A DNA stretch of 64,000 bases from Pseudomonas fluorescens. GTDB taxonomy: Bacteria > Pseudomonadota > Gammaproteobacteria > Pseudomonadales > Pseudomonadaceae. Below the pieces are notes generated by a model. The model was given only the letters and a program-made list of their open reading frames with translations. It did not search any database and was not told where the DNA came from. The position numbers and the translations under genes were made by a program. Shown piece by piece: positions 9,016-18,085 of this stretch (the first letter of the stretch is position 1; every line of letters begins with the position of its first letter). The stretch is from the NCBI RefSeq assembly GCF_040448305.1, contig NZ_CP148752.1:4836001-4900000 (forward strand), in the 5' to 3' direction.

Positions 9016-10410
9016 ATGAAGCCGCCACTCAGTGTGTTAACCCTGTGCCTGTTGCTCAGTGCCTGCGGCACTCCGGCCCAGCGTCCCGATAGCGGCATCC
9101 AGCCGCCGGCCGCCTGGCAATCGCCGCACACCGCCGGCGCCGTCCATGACAACCAGCAATGGTGGAACCGCTTCGGCAGCCCGCAACTGGGTCGCCTGAT
9201 CGAACAGGCGCGGCTCGGCAGTTATGACCTGGCCGCGGCCATCGCGAGAGTGCGCCAGGCCCAGGCCGACACGGTGATTGCCGGCGGCTCGCAACTGCCC
9301 GAGGTCAAGGCCGGAGTCAACGCCAATCGCCAGAAGCTGCTGCGCGGCAACGGCTACAGTCAGCTCGATGCCGACAGCGATAACGACGCCGTCGACTACC
9401 TCACGGCGAACCTGGTTGCCAGCTATGAAATCGATTTCTGGGGTGGCCAACGGGCCAGCCGCGACAGCGCACAATTCAGTCTGCAAGCCAGCGAGTTCGA
9501 TCAGGCCACGGTGGAGTTGACGTTGCTCAGCGGTGTGGCCAACGGCTACGCGCAAGCCTTGTCGTTGCAGGAGCAGAGCCGCATCGCCGAATTGAATCTG
9601 GCCAATGCCCAAAGCGTGTTGAAACTGGTGCAGACCCGTTTCGATTCGGGTTCGGCCACGGCCCTGGAACTGGCACAGCAAAAAAGCCTGGTGGCGGCGC
9701 AGCAACGCCAGCTGCCGCTGGTGCAACAACAGGCCGAGGAGGCACGGATCAGTCTCGCCGCCCTGCTCGGCCGCCCGGTTCAGGCGCTGTCGTTGGGTCA
9801 GGAACGCTTCGATCAACTGACCTGGCCTGCGATTGACGCCGGGGTACCCAGCCAGTTGCTCAGCCGCCGCCCGGACATTGCCCGGGCCGAGGCGCAACTG
9901 GCAGCGGCCCAGGCCGACGTCACCGTCGCCCGGGCCGCGATGCTGCCGACCGTGACCCTCACCGCCGAAATCGGCTCCGGCGCCGACCGGGCCGACGATA
10001 TCCTGCGCAGCCCCTTCTACAACCTCACCGCCGGGCTGCTCGCACCGGTGTTCAACAACGGCCGCCTCGGCGCCCAGCGCGACAAGGCCACGGCGCGCCA
10101 GGAAGAACTGCTGGAGACTTATCGCGGGGCGATCATCAACGGCTTCGCCGACGTCGAAAAAGCCCTCAACAGCATTCGCGGGCTGGATGAACAGCGCGGG
10201 TGGCAGAGTGAAGAACTGAGCCAGGCGCAGACCGCGTTCAGTATCGCGCAAAGCCGCTACCAGGCCGGGGCCGAGGATTTGCTGACGGTGCTGGAAACCC
10301 AGCGCACGCTGTATGCGGCGCAGGATTTGAACGTGCAGCTGCGGTTGTCGCGGATGCAGGCGAGTATTGCGTTGTACAAGGCGCTTGGGGGTGGGTGGCA
10401 GGTTTTGTAA
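9016..10410 (+). CDS. opmQ: OpmQ, outer-membrane channel of the pyoverdine efflux pump
   Basis: A 464-residue outer-membrane efflux lipoprotein of the NodT/OprM group. The N-terminus (MKPPLSVLTLCLLLSACGTP) is a lipoprotein signal with the lipid-receiving cysteine at residue 17. Two repeats of long amphipathic helices and short strands follow, as in TolC-family trimers, with the conserved LLSRRPDIARAEAQLAAAQA segment near the middle and YQAGAEDLLTVLETQRTL near the end. The ATG at 9016 is preferred; an in-frame GTG at 9001 overlaps pvdT, and neither has a strong ribosome site. It is the last gene of pvdRT-opmQ and is followed by REPINs. Confidence 0.94.
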   Translation: MKPPLSVLTLCLLLSACGTPAQRPDSGIQPPAAWQSPHTAGAVHDNQQWWNRFGSPQLGRLIEQARLGSYDLAAAIARVRQAQADTVIAGGSQLPEVKAGVNANRQKLLRGNGYSQLDADSDNDAVDYLTANLVASYEIDFWGGQRASRDSAQFSLQASEFDQATVELTLLSGVANGYAQALSLQEQSRIAELNLANAQSVLKLVQTRFDSGSATALELAQQKSLVAAQQRQLPLVQQQAEEARISLAALLGRPVQALSLGQERFDQLTWPAIDAGVPSQLLSRRPDIARAEAQLAAAQADVTVARAAMLPTVTLTAEIGSGADRADDILRSPFYNLTAGLLAPVFNNGRLGAQRDKATARQEELLETYRGAIINGFADVEKALNSIRGLDEQRGWQSEELSQAQTAFSIAQSRYQAGAEDLLTVLETQRTLYAAQDLNVQLRLSRMQASIALYKALGGGWQVL

Positions 10411-10432
10411 TCTTTGTCGTTAGTGAGTACGC

Positions 10433-10663
10433 CTTCGCGAGCAGGCTCGCTCCCACAGGGGATTTTCAGTGAACACAAAATCTGTGTGCGACCAGGATCA
10501 AAGGTGGGAGCGAGCCTGCTCGCGAAGGGGCCGGCATATCCAACATCAACATTGCCTGTCAGGACGCCTTCGCGAGCAAGCCCGCTCCCACAGTGGATCT
10601 TCAGCGAACACAAACGCTGTGTACGACCAAGATCAACTGTGGGAGCGAGCTTGCTCGCGATTG
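10433..10663. repeat. Two REPINs in tandem after opmQ
   Basis: Four REP units in alternating orientation at about 10433-10460, 10502-10528, 10567-10595 and 10637-10663. The two halves also share their spacer (TTCAGTGAACACAAA and TTCAGCGAACACAAA, then CTGTGT followed by ACGACCA-like sequence). The array therefore looks like a duplication of one REPIN of about 100 bases. Confidence 0.9.
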
Positions 10664-10678
10664 AACGATAACGCGGTA

Positions 10679-12298
10679 TCAAGCCTGGCTCTGCTTAGCC
10701 TTCAGATTGCGCGCATACCACGGCCGCTGCGGCACTTTGCGGAACAGCCCCGCCAGTTTTTTCTCGTCCTCGCCAAAGGTAATGCGCAGCGCAAGCTTCA
10801 TGGTTTCCGGGTCCATTTCCACTGACTTGCCCGCCTGCAATCCCGGCGTGGTGCTACAGCCATGGGTGATCGGCCCGAGCCAGGGGTCATTGATCTCGAC
10901 CCAGCGCCCTGGCGCGAACCATTGCACGCCGTTGACCTGCAGCCGACTGACCTGCCCCGGATGAAAACGCTCGTGGGCGCGGAACCAGTCTTCCAGGCGA
11001 TCATCGATCCAGCCGTGGAAATGCCAGAACACCGGGCTCACATGGGAAGAAAACGGGTCGCCGAGAAAGTCGTTTTCCGGTGCAAACCAGCGTGCGGAAA
11101 AGTCCGCCGGATCCCGGGCGAACGGCACCGGCTGACCGTTGGACGGATCTCGCGGCACCGACGCCCAGCGCATGTGCAGCCAGTCGTGCAGGCCCAGCTC
11201 GACCTCCGAGCCGAACTGGCCGAGGGTCAGCGTCGACAGGTAACGCGGGTCGCGGTAGCGGGATTCCCATACCTGGAAATTGCTGTGGTACGTCTCGCCG
11301 GTCTTGATGTCACTGACCCATTGCGTGTACTCGTCATCGTCCTCGGCCAGCCAGGTCGGCGGCAGCGCAGTGCCGTCGTGATTGTCGAAGTAACGCGCAA
11401 AGCCGAGCCGGTCCCGCGCCAGCTCCGGTTGCGGCAACGGGAAGTGCGTCCAGGACGGCAGGTGCTGCATCGAGCGCGCGGTGCCGAGCATGTGCCGGTG
11501 CATGAAGAAAAAGTCCACGCCCGAGCCGTTGCGATCCTTGCGCTCGCCACGGGCATCGCGCTCCCTGTCCCGAGGGCCAGGCTGCCAGCCGAGCCCGCGC
11601 AAGGCGCCGCGCTGGTCTTCGGACAGCTTGTGCCACTTGTCCCGTGAGGCATGCCAGAGCTGGTGGAACAATCGGTGCTCCGGTGATACCAGCCAGGCGA
11701 GCAGGGTCGGATTGAGGCCGGCGCGCTCGCGGGCTTCAGGGAATACCCGTTTGACGGCAATGAATCGATTGTCCTGGGCCGTCAGCATCAGTGGCCGATT
11801 CAGATCCAGCACCCGCCCACTGAGGCTGCCACTGCCGGCGTTACCGAATCCTGCCCAGACCTCGTCCAGGGTCATGTCGAATTCGTAATCGCAACAGCCG
11901 TTGGCGCCCAGCAGTCGCCAACCCAGCTGCTTCGGGTTGGCCCCGGACAGATCGCCGAGCACCCGGTAACGGGGCTCTTCGGTGGAGCGCAAGCGCTCGG
12001 CGGTGTCGAGATAACCACTGAAGCCGCGCCCCTTGTGGCCGATGTCGAGGAACACCTCCAGGCCTTCGAGCGGCAAGCCTTCGATGCCGGCGTCACGACC
12101 TTCGAAACGAATCTGCCAGACCCCGCGCAAGGTATCCGCCAAGCGTTGGCCGGCAACATCCGCCACCTCGAACGAGGCTTCGCCGGGGGTGATCGTCGGG
12201 TCCGGCCTGGTCAGTTCGCGATGCCCGTAATACACCGCAGGCACGGCGGCACCGGTCAGCGCCAGACCCGCGAGAAACCATCGTCGAGAAATCGTCAT
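10679..12298 (-). CDS. pvdP: PvdP, Tat-exported tyrosinase of chromophore formation
   Basis: A 539-residue periplasmic copper-dependent tyrosinase. In P. aeruginosa, PvdP closes the dihydroxyquinoline ring of the chromophore on ferribactin or dihydropyoverdine precursors. The N-terminus MTISRRWFLAGLALTGAA is a twin-arginine signal. Histidine clusters suited to a dinuclear copper site are visible in HRLFHQLWH, FFFMHRHMLG, GLHDWLHMRW and VFWHFHGWID. I chose the ATG at 12298 because it gives the Tat motif at the very start; the frame is open 13 codons further. Length matches P. aeruginosa PvdP (about 544). It is transcribed divergently from pvdMNO, with a PvdS-type site 46 bases upstream. A REPIN lies between the two divergent promoters. 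Confidence 0.95.
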   Translation of the reverse strand: MTISRRWFLAGLALTGAAVPAVYYGHRELTRPDPTITPGEASFEVADVAGQRLADTLRGVWQIRFEGRDAGIEGLPLEGLEVFLDIGHKGRGFSGYLDTAERLRSTEEPRYRVLGDLSGANPKQLGWRLLGANGCCDYEFDMTLDEVWAGFGNAGSGSLSGRVLDLNRPLMLTAQDNRFIAVKRVFPEARERAGLNPTLLAWLVSPEHRLFHQLWHASRDKWHKLSEDQRGALRGLGWQPGPRDRERDARGERKDRNGSGVDFFFMHRHMLGTARSMQHLPSWTHFPLPQPELARDRLGFARYFDNHDGTALPPTWLAEDDDEYTQWVSDIKTGETYHSNFQVWESRYRDPRYLSTLTLGQFGSEVELGLHDWLHMRWASVPRDPSNGQPVPFARDPADFSARWFAPENDFLGDPFSSHVSPVFWHFHGWIDDRLEDWFRAHERFHPGQVSRLQVNGVQWFAPGRWVEINDPWLGPITHGCSTTPGLQAGKSVEMDPETMKLALRITFGEDEKKLAGLFRKVPQRPWYARNLKAKQSQA

Positions 12299-12343
12299 TG
12301 CCCTACCTGTGTCAGCCATGGAGCAGGCTTTATCCAAGCTAGA

Positions 12344-12367
12344 ACGTTTGTAGTGCCGCAGAATTTA
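12344..12367 (-). promoter_or_regulatory. PvdS iron-starvation promoter of pvdP
   Basis: Minus-strand TAAAT, 16 bases, CGT: exact consensus, ending 45 bases before the pvdP start codon. Confidence 0.87.
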
Positions 12368-12371
12368 AGAG

Positions 12372-12439
12372 CATCGCGAGCAGGGCTCACTCCTACAGGA
12401 GACCGCATTCCCATGTAGGAGCGAGCCTGCTCGCGATGA
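12372..12439. repeat. REPIN inside the pvdP-pvdM divergent promoter region
   Basis: Inverted REP units of the GTAGGAGCGAGC type; the left unit carries one extra G (GAGCAGGGCTCACTCC). It begins 4 bases after the pvdP promoter element and ends 15 bases before the pvdM element. Confidence 0.88.
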
Positions 12440-12454
12440 GGCCATTAGCCGCGC

Positions 12455-12478
12455 TAATTTTTTCGCCCAGCCACTCGT
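12455..12478 (+). promoter_or_regulatory. PvdS iron-starvation promoter of pvdMNO
   Basis: Plus-strand TAATT, 16 bases, CGT: one mismatch to TAAAT-N16-CGT, with correct spacing, 62 bases before the pvdM ATG. Confidence 0.8.
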
Positions 12479-12540
12479 TCCCCCCAGATAGCAAAGGCCC
12501 CCACACCTGATCCGGGGCGGCGAACCTGACTGAGACGGCA

Positions 12541-13890
12541 ATGACAAAACCACGTTCGAAAAAGGCTCTTTTCATCGGCCTGCCGCTGGCCCTGGCGATC
12601 AGCGCGGGGGCAGGCTTCGCGGTCTGGGACTATTGGTTCAGGGACAACCCCGGCTACCCGGTCAAGGTGATGAAACAGGCCGATCAGTTGCAGGAGCGCA
12701 TCCTCTCGTTCGACAGCCACATCACCGTACCCATGGACTTCGGCACCGCCGGTAACGAAGTCGACAAGGACGGCGAAGGCCAGTTCGACCTGGTCAAGAC
12801 CGGGCGCGGGCGCCTGTCCGGTGCAGCCCTGACGATTTTCGGCTGGCCGGAAATCTGGAACGGTCCCAACGCCCCCCATCGCCCTACTGCCGGTTTCGTC
12901 GACGAGGCCCGCTTTGAGCAGGAAACCCGCTACAAGATCATCAGCGCCATGGTCCGCGACTTCCCCAACCAGGTGGCCATCGCCTACACCCCCGACGACT
13001 TCCGCCGCCTGCACGGCGAAGGCAAGTTCGCGGTGTTCATCAGCATGCTCAACGCCTACCCGCTGGGCAATGACCTCAACGCCCTGGACAAGTGGGCCGC
13101 GCGCGGCATGCGCATGTTCGGCTTCAGCTACGTGGGCAACAACGCCTGGGCCGACTCGTCGCGGCCGCTGCCGTTCTTCAACGATTCCCGGGATGCCCTG
13201 GGCGGGCTGTCGGACATCGGCAAGCAAGCGGTGCATCGCCTCAACGACCTGGGCGTGATCATCGATGTGTCGCAGATGTCGACCAAGGCCCTGGAGCAAG
13301 TCGCGCAACTGAGCCGCACGCCGATGGTCGCCTCCCACTCGGCACCGCGCGCCCTGGTGGACATCCCGCGCAACCTCAGCGACCCGGAAATGCAACTGAT
13401 CAAGAGCAGCGGCGGCGTGGTGCAGATTGTCGGCTTCCCCACCTACATCCGCCCGCTGAGCCAGGCTACCCAGGACAAGCTCAACGCCCTGCGCGCCCGC
13501 TTCGACCTGCAACCGCTACAAGGCCTGGAGATGGCCCTGATGCCCGGCGACCCGGTGATCACCGTCTGGCCCGAACAGCGCTTCGGCGAGTACGCCAGCC
13601 AGCTCTATTCGATCCTCGACGAAGAACCCAAGGCCACCCTCAAGGACTACGGCGATGCAATCGACTACACAGTGAAAAAAATCGGCATCGACCACGTCGG
13701 CATCAGTTCCGACTTCAACGACGGCGGCGGCCTGGACGGCTGGAAAGACGTCAGCGAGGCCCGCAACGTGACCGCCGAACTGATCAGCCGCGGCTACAGC
13801 GACGCCGACATCGCCAAGCTCTGGGGCGGCAACTTCCTGCGGGTCTGGGACCAGGTGCAGAAGTCCTCCCGGCCTGTCGTTCAAAACTGA
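12541..13890 (+). CDS. pvdM: PvdM, dipeptidase-like periplasmic pyoverdine maturation protein
   Basis: A 449-residue protein of the membrane dipeptidase (peptidase M19) family. Residues 7-30 form one hydrophobic segment that acts as a signal or anchor, placing the body in the periplasm. Family features include SFDSHITVP near residue 57 (equivalent to the zinc-binding HxD region), FGFSYVGNNAWADS, MVASHSAPRALVDIPRNLSD and HVGISSDFNDGGG. In P. aeruginosa and P. fluorescens PvdM is needed for periplasmic maturation of ferribactin, acting with PvdP; the exact reaction is not evident from sequence. It is the first gene of pvdMNO, and pvdN follows after 29 bases. Confidence 0.94.
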   Translation: MTKPRSKKALFIGLPLALAISAGAGFAVWDYWFRDNPGYPVKVMKQADQLQERILSFDSHITVPMDFGTAGNEVDKDGEGQFDLVKTGRGRLSGAALTIFGWPEIWNGPNAPHRPTAGFVDEARFEQETRYKIISAMVRDFPNQVAIAYTPDDFRRLHGEGKFAVFISMLNAYPLGNDLNALDKWAARGMRMFGFSYVGNNAWADSSRPLPFFNDSRDALGGLSDIGKQAVHRLNDLGVIIDVSQMSTKALEQVAQLSRTPMVASHSAPRALVDIPRNLSDPEMQLIKSSGGVVQIVGFPTYIRPLSQATQDKLNALRARFDLQPLQGLEMALMPGDPVITVWPEQRFGEYASQLYSILDEEPKATLKDYGDAIDYTVKKIGIDHVGISSDFNDGGGLDGWKDVSEARNVTAELISRGYSDADIAKLWGGNFLRVWDQVQKSSRPVVQN

Positions 13891-13919
13891 TTTCTCCTTT
13901 GCCAAAGCGAACCGAATCC

Positions 13920-15200
13920 ATGACCAACCGTCGTTCATTCCTCAAGCAGGCCGGCATCCTCGCGGCCGGCATCCCCCTGGCCTCCGCCGTGAGCCTGCCA
14001 GCACGGGCCGCCAGCCCCGCACCACTGCCCAAGGACAAATGGGACCAGTTGCGCCAGCTCTTCACCCAAGACCCGAACTACCTGCACTTCGCCAACTTCC
14101 TGGTGACCTCGCACCCGCTGCCTGTACGTGAAGCCATCGAGATGCACCGCGCCAATCTCGATCGCAACCCGGGCCTGGCCATGGACTGGCATCGCGGCGA
14201 AACCGAACGCCGCGAAGAAGAGGTGCGGGTGTGGGCCGGCCGTTACCTGAAGGCCAAGCCGTCGCAGATCGCCCTGACCGGCAGCACCACCGAAGGCCTG
14301 GCGATGATCTACGCCGGCATCCACGTGCGCCCGGACCAGGAAATCCTCACCAGCGAACACGAGCACTACGCCGCCAACAGCGTGTTCGAATACCGTACCC
14401 AGAAGGACGGCACCCAGGTTCGCAAGATCAAATTGTTCGAAGACCCGTACAAGGTTTCGACCGCCGAAGTGCTGGCCGCGATTGAACGCAACATCCGCCC
14501 CGAAACCCGCGTGCTGGGCATGACCTGGGTGCATTCCGGCAGCGGCGTGAAGCTGCCCATCGGCGAGATCGGCAAACTGGTGGAGGAGAAAAACCGTGGC
14601 CGCGCCGACAAGGACCGCATCCTCTACGTGATCGATGGCGTACACGGCTTCGGCGTGGAAAACGTCGACTTCCCGGACATGCACTGCGACTTCTTCATTG
14701 CCGGCACCCACAAATGGATGTTCGGCCCACGGGGTACCGGGATCATCTGCGCCCGCTCCGACGAGCTCAAGGACGTGACCCCGACCATCCCGACCTTCTC
14801 CGAAGCGACTCAGTTCTCCACCGTGATGACCTACGGTGGCTACCACTCGTTCGAACACCGCTGGGCGCTGACCGAAGCCTTCAAATTGCATCTGGAGCTG
14901 GGCAAGGCCGAGGTCGCGACACGCATCCACGACATCAACAGCTACCTGAAAAAACGCTTGCAGGCACACCCGTCGGCGGAACTGGTCACACCGTTGTCGC
15001 CGGAGTATTCCGCCGGCTTCACCTTCTTCCGCATCAAGAACCGGGACTGCGAGGAAGTCGCCAATTACCTGATGGATCAGCGTGTGGTGTGTGATGCCGT
15101 GGACCGTGATGTCGGGCCGATCATTCGAGTGTCGCCGGGGTTGCTCAATACCCAAGCGCACATCGACCGCCTGATGGAACTGCTGGCCAACCAGGTCTGA
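13920..15200 (+). CDS. pvdN: PvdN, Tat-exported PLP enzyme modifying the pyoverdine side chain
   Basis: A 426-residue fold-type I PLP enzyme related to cysteine desulfurases and aminotransferases. MTNRRSFLKQAGILAAGIPL is a twin-arginine signal, so it acts in the periplasm. The PLP lysine is Lys265 in GTHKWMFGPRG, preceded by VIDGVHGFGVENVDF, which includes the cofactor-binding Asp and His. PvdN of fluorescent pseudomonads is reported to turn the chromophore-attached glutamate into a succinamide side chain. I chose the ATG at 13920, 29 bases after the pvdM stop, because it starts the Tat signal and gives the family length of about 427. pvdO begins 16 bases downstream. Confidence 0.95.
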   Translation: MTNRRSFLKQAGILAAGIPLASAVSLPARAASPAPLPKDKWDQLRQLFTQDPNYLHFANFLVTSHPLPVREAIEMHRANLDRNPGLAMDWHRGETERREEEVRVWAGRYLKAKPSQIALTGSTTEGLAMIYAGIHVRPDQEILTSEHEHYAANSVFEYRTQKDGTQVRKIKLFEDPYKVSTAEVLAAIERNIRPETRVLGMTWVHSGSGVKLPIGEIGKLVEEKNRGRADKDRILYVIDGVHGFGVENVDFPDMHCDFFIAGTHKWMFGPRGTGIICARSDELKDVTPTIPTFSEATQFSTVMTYGGYHSFEHRWALTEAFKLHLELGKAEVATRIHDINSYLKKRLQAHPSAELVTPLSPEYSAGFTFFRIKNRDCEEVANYLMDQRVVCDAVDRDVGPIIRVSPGLLNTQAHIDRLMELLANQV

Positions 15201-15216
15201 CTGAGCGAGAGACATT

Positions 15217-16089
15217 ATGAAAAGCACCCTGAAAAAATTCGGCACCTTGGCGCTGTTGGCCGTGCTCGGCAGCGCCTTGCCCTCCCTCGCCCAGGCCTAC
15301 ACCGCGCCATTGCCCGGCAAGGTCTTCAAGGATTGCCGTAACTGCCCGGAAATGGTCGTGTTACCCGCCGGCACCTTCACCATGGGCACCCCGAACGACG
15401 AGGTCGGCCGCGAGCCTGATGAAGGCCCGATGCATGAGGTGACATTCGACAAACCCTTCGCCATGAGCCGCTACCAGATCACTGCCGGCGAATGGGCCCA
15501 ATACATGAAGGAAACCGGGATCACCCTGCCCGATGGCGACACCCGCCCCGGCCGGGCATGCACCAATGGCAAACCGAGTTACCCCCAGGACCCGCGCCAG
15601 CCGGCGGTGTGCATGAACTTCGCCGAGGTCAGCGCCTACGTCGCCTGGCTGTCGATGAAGACCGGCCAGCACTACCACATCGTCAGCGAGGCCCAACGCG
15701 AGTACGCCGCCCGCGCCGGGTCAAAGGGAGCGTTCCCCTTCCCGTTCGACCCCGGCACCGAATACAGCATCGCCACCCACGCCAACACCTACGGCCCGGT
15801 CGATGGCTACAGCTACAGTTCGCCGGTCGGCAGCTATCCGGCGAATGCCTTCGGCATGTACGACATGCATGGCAACGTCTACGAGTGGATCGCCGACTGC
15901 TACCACCCGGACTACGTCGGTGCGCCCACCGACGGCAGCGCCTGGACCGAACCGAACTGCGACACCCTGCGCATTCGTGGCAACGACTGGGGCGAAGCGC
16001 CGGTGTTTTCCCGCTCGGGCAACCGCAATGACATCGACCCGCAAACCCGTGGCGACTGGATCGGTTTCCGTGTCGTGCGCACTCTCTAA
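15217..16089 (+). CDS. pvdO: PvdO, FGE-like periplasmic oxidation factor
   Basis: A 290-residue protein with a Sec signal peptide ending in SLAQA (about residue 27) and one formylglycine-generating-enzyme (sulfatase-modifying factor) domain. Family motifs are VVLPAGTFTMGTP, EGPMHEVTF, the segment ending IVSEAQREYAARAG and MYDMHGNVYEWIADCY near residue 225. Work in P. fluorescens ties PvdO to the final oxidation of dihydropyoverdine to pyoverdine in the periplasm. It is the third gene of pvdMNO. A REPIN follows at once and may act as transcript end or stabiliser. In P. aeruginosa pvdF lies between pvdO and pvdE; here it is absent. Confidence 0.94.
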   Translation: MKSTLKKFGTLALLAVLGSALPSLAQAYTAPLPGKVFKDCRNCPEMVVLPAGTFTMGTPNDEVGREPDEGPMHEVTFDKPFAMSRYQITAGEWAQYMKETGITLPDGDTRPGRACTNGKPSYPQDPRQPAVCMNFAEVSAYVAWLSMKTGQHYHIVSEAQREYAARAGSKGAFPFPFDPGTEYSIATHANTYGPVDGYSYSSPVGSYPANAFGMYDMHGNVYEWIADCYHPDYVGAPTDGSAWTEPNCDTLRIRGNDWGEAPVFSRSGNRNDIDPQTRGDWIGFRVVRTL

Positions 16090-16098
16090 CCCCCCCAT

Positions 16099-16190
16099 CC
16101 TGTGGGAGCGAGCCTGCTCGCGATAGCGGTCTGCCTGTCGCAGTAGAAGTGGACTGATAGTCCGCCTTCGCGAGCAGGCTCGCTCCCACA
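16099..16190. repeat. REPIN between pvdO and pvdE
   Basis: Inverted REP units at 16099-16124 and 16166-16190, GTGGGAGCGAGC type. It lies where pvdF would stand in P. aeruginosa. Confidence 0.9.
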
Positions 16191-16243
16191 CTGACTTGTA
16201 CCCTGTCAGCGGACCGAGCCCCCGCTACCTGTCGCCCACCTTT

Positions 16244-16267
16244 TAAATTAAGCCCTCCACCAGACGT
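16244..16267 (+). promoter_or_regulatory. PvdS iron-starvation promoter of pvdE
   Basis: Plus-strand TAAAT, 16 bases, CGT: exact consensus, 42 bases before the pvdE ATG. Confidence 0.87.
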
Positions 16268-16309
16268 TCTACTGGGTATCTGCCTCAAGACCCAAGGAAC
16301 CCTCTGCTC

Positions 16310-17959
16310 ATGACCCAGCCAACGCGCGGTGCAATTCATGAATTGTTCACCCTCCTCAAACCGTTCCGGCTCGTCGTCAGTCTGTCGATCCTTTTGGGCA
16401 TGGTAGGTGGCCTGAGCGTGACGGTGCTGCTGGCCACCATCAACAACGCGCTGCATTCGGCGGATGGCCTGACCCAAGGCGTGGTCGCGCTGTTCGGCGG
16501 CCTGTGCCTGCTGGCACTGGGCAGTTCGATCTGCTCGGACATCGGCACCAACTACGTCGGCCAGCACATCATTGCCAGGCTGCGCAAAGAGTTGGGGGAG
16601 AAAGTCCTTTCGGCGCCCATCGAGCAGATCGAGCGCTACCGCAGCCACCGCTTGATCCCGGTGCTGACCCACGACGTCGACACCATCAGCGACTTTGCCT
16701 TCGCCTTCGCGCCGCTGGCGATTTCCCTGACCGTGACCCTCGGCTGCATGGGTTACCTGGCGATGTTGTCGTGGCCGATGTTCCTGATGATGGTGCTGGC
16801 GATCGCCATCGGCACCGGCATCCAGTTCTACGCCCAGGGCAAGGGCATCCAGGGTTTCATGGCCGCCCGCGACGCCGAAGACGAGCTGCAAAAGCACTAC
16901 AACGCCATTGCCGGCGGCGCCAAAGAGTTGCGCATCCACCGCCCGCGCCGCCAGCGCATGTTCGTCAAGGGCATCCAGGGCACTGCCGATTTCATCTGTA
17001 ACACCCAGGTGCGTTCAATCAACACCTTCGTGATCGCCAAGACCCTCGGCTCGATGCTGTTCTTCGTGGTCATCGGCCTGGCGCTGGCTCTGCAATCATT
17101 CTGGCCCAGCGCCGACCAGGCGGTGATGAGCGGCTTCGTGCTGGTGCTGCTGTATATGAAAGGCCCGATCGAGCATCTGGTCAGCACCTTGCCGATCGTC
17201 AGCCGGGCGCGCATTGCCTTTCGCCGCATCGCCGAACTGTCCAGCCAGTTTTCCTCCCCCGAGCCGCACCTGCTGCTCAACGACAAAGGCACTCCACCGA
17301 CCGTGGTCAACCGCCTGCAACTGGACGACGTCAGCTACGCCTTCCCCGCCGCACCGGGCAGCGATGCGTTTCGCCTGGGCCCGGTGAACCTGGCCATCGA
17401 GCAAGGCGACATCATTTTCATCGTCGGCGAAAACGGCTGCGGCAAGACCACCCTGATCAAGTTGCTGCTGGGCCTCTACGCGCCGCAACAGGGATCAATC
17501 CTGCTCAACGGCCAAGGCATCGATGCGCACAATCGCGACGACTACCGCCAATTGTTCACCACGATTTTTGCCGATTACTACCTGTTCGATGACGTGGTCC
17601 AGGGCGACCAGCACATCCCTGAAGATGCCAACAAATACCTGCAACGGCTGGAGATCGCGCACAAGGTCAGCGTCAGGGACGGCAGCTTCACCACCACCGA
17701 CCTGTCCACCGGCCAGCGCAAGCGTCTGGCGCTGGTCAATGCCTGGCTGGAAGAACGCCCGGTGCTGGTGTTCGACGAATGGGCCGCCGACCAGGACCCG
17801 ACCTTCCGCCGCATCTTCTACACCGAGCTGCTGCCTGACCTCAAACGCCTGGGCAAAACCATCATCGTCATCTCCCACGACGACCGTTATTTCGACATGG
17901 CCGATCAACTGGTACGCATGGAATCGGGCCGGGTCGTCACCGAGCGCGCAACCGCCTGA
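16310..17959 (+). CDS. pvdE: PvdE, ABC exporter of the acylated pyoverdine precursor
   Basis: A 549-residue cyclic-peptide-exporter type ABC protein with membrane and ATPase domains fused. Six membrane helices occupy about residues 15-300. The ATPase half has Walker A GENGCGKTT near residue 374, the signature LSTGQRKRLAL and the Walker B VLVFDEWAADQDP, which has the extra W-A-A typical of SyrD/PvdE-like exporters. It moves ferribactin precursor from the cytoplasm to the periplasm, where PvdP, PvdM, PvdN and PvdO act. It has its own PvdS-type promoter and ends 126 bases before fpvA on the same strand. Confidence 0.95.
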   Translation: MTQPTRGAIHELFTLLKPFRLVVSLSILLGMVGGLSVTVLLATINNALHSADGLTQGVVALFGGLCLLALGSSICSDIGTNYVGQHIIARLRKELGEKVLSAPIEQIERYRSHRLIPVLTHDVDTISDFAFAFAPLAISLTVTLGCMGYLAMLSWPMFLMMVLAIAIGTGIQFYAQGKGIQGFMAARDAEDELQKHYNAIAGGAKELRIHRPRRQRMFVKGIQGTADFICNTQVRSINTFVIAKTLGSMLFFVVIGLALALQSFWPSADQAVMSGFVLVLLYMKGPIEHLVSTLPIVSRARIAFRRIAELSSQFSSPEPHLLLNDKGTPPTVVNRLQLDDVSYAFPAAPGSDAFRLGPVNLAIEQGDIIFIVGENGCGKTTLIKLLLGLYAPQQGSILLNGQGIDAHNRDDYRQLFTTIFADYYLFDDVVQGDQHIPEDANKYLQRLEIAHKVSVRDGSFTTTDLSTGQRKRLALVNAWLEERPVLVFDEWAADQDPTFRRIFYTELLPDLKRLGKTIIVISHDDRYFDMADQLVRMESGRVVTERATA

Positions 17960-18028
17960 GTGCCGTTGCCGCACGCAGATCATTGTTTTTTGAAGAATGT
18001 TTTCCGGTTTAGCCAAAGTGGTCCGTCT

Positions 18029-18047
18029 AATAATAATTATCATTAAC
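18029..18047 (+). promoter_or_regulatory. Fur box upstream of fpvA
   Basis: The sequence AATAATAATTATCATTAAC agrees with the 19-base Fur consensus GATAATGATAATCATTATC at about 15 positions. It lies 39 bases before the fpvA start codon. No PvdS-type element is visible here, in line with fpvA using FpvI. Confidence 0.75.
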
Positions 18048-18085
18048 TAAAAAACTGCACACACCATTCTGGAGCGATTCGAGCA

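Noticed and set aside
10433..10663. A CRISPR-like array
   Set aside because: Units alternate in orientation and have REP cores and related spacers; this is a REPIN duplication, not direct repeats with unique spacers. No cas genes are present.
16090..16309. A truncated pvdF between pvdO and pvdE
   Set aside because: The interval is only 220 bases, made up of a REPIN and the pvdE promoter, with no formyltransferase-like peptide in any frame.
17960..18085. A PvdS-type promoter for fpvA
   Set aside because: No TAAAT/TAATT-N15/17-CGT arrangement is found; only the Fur-like box is present. Control by FpvI is more likely.
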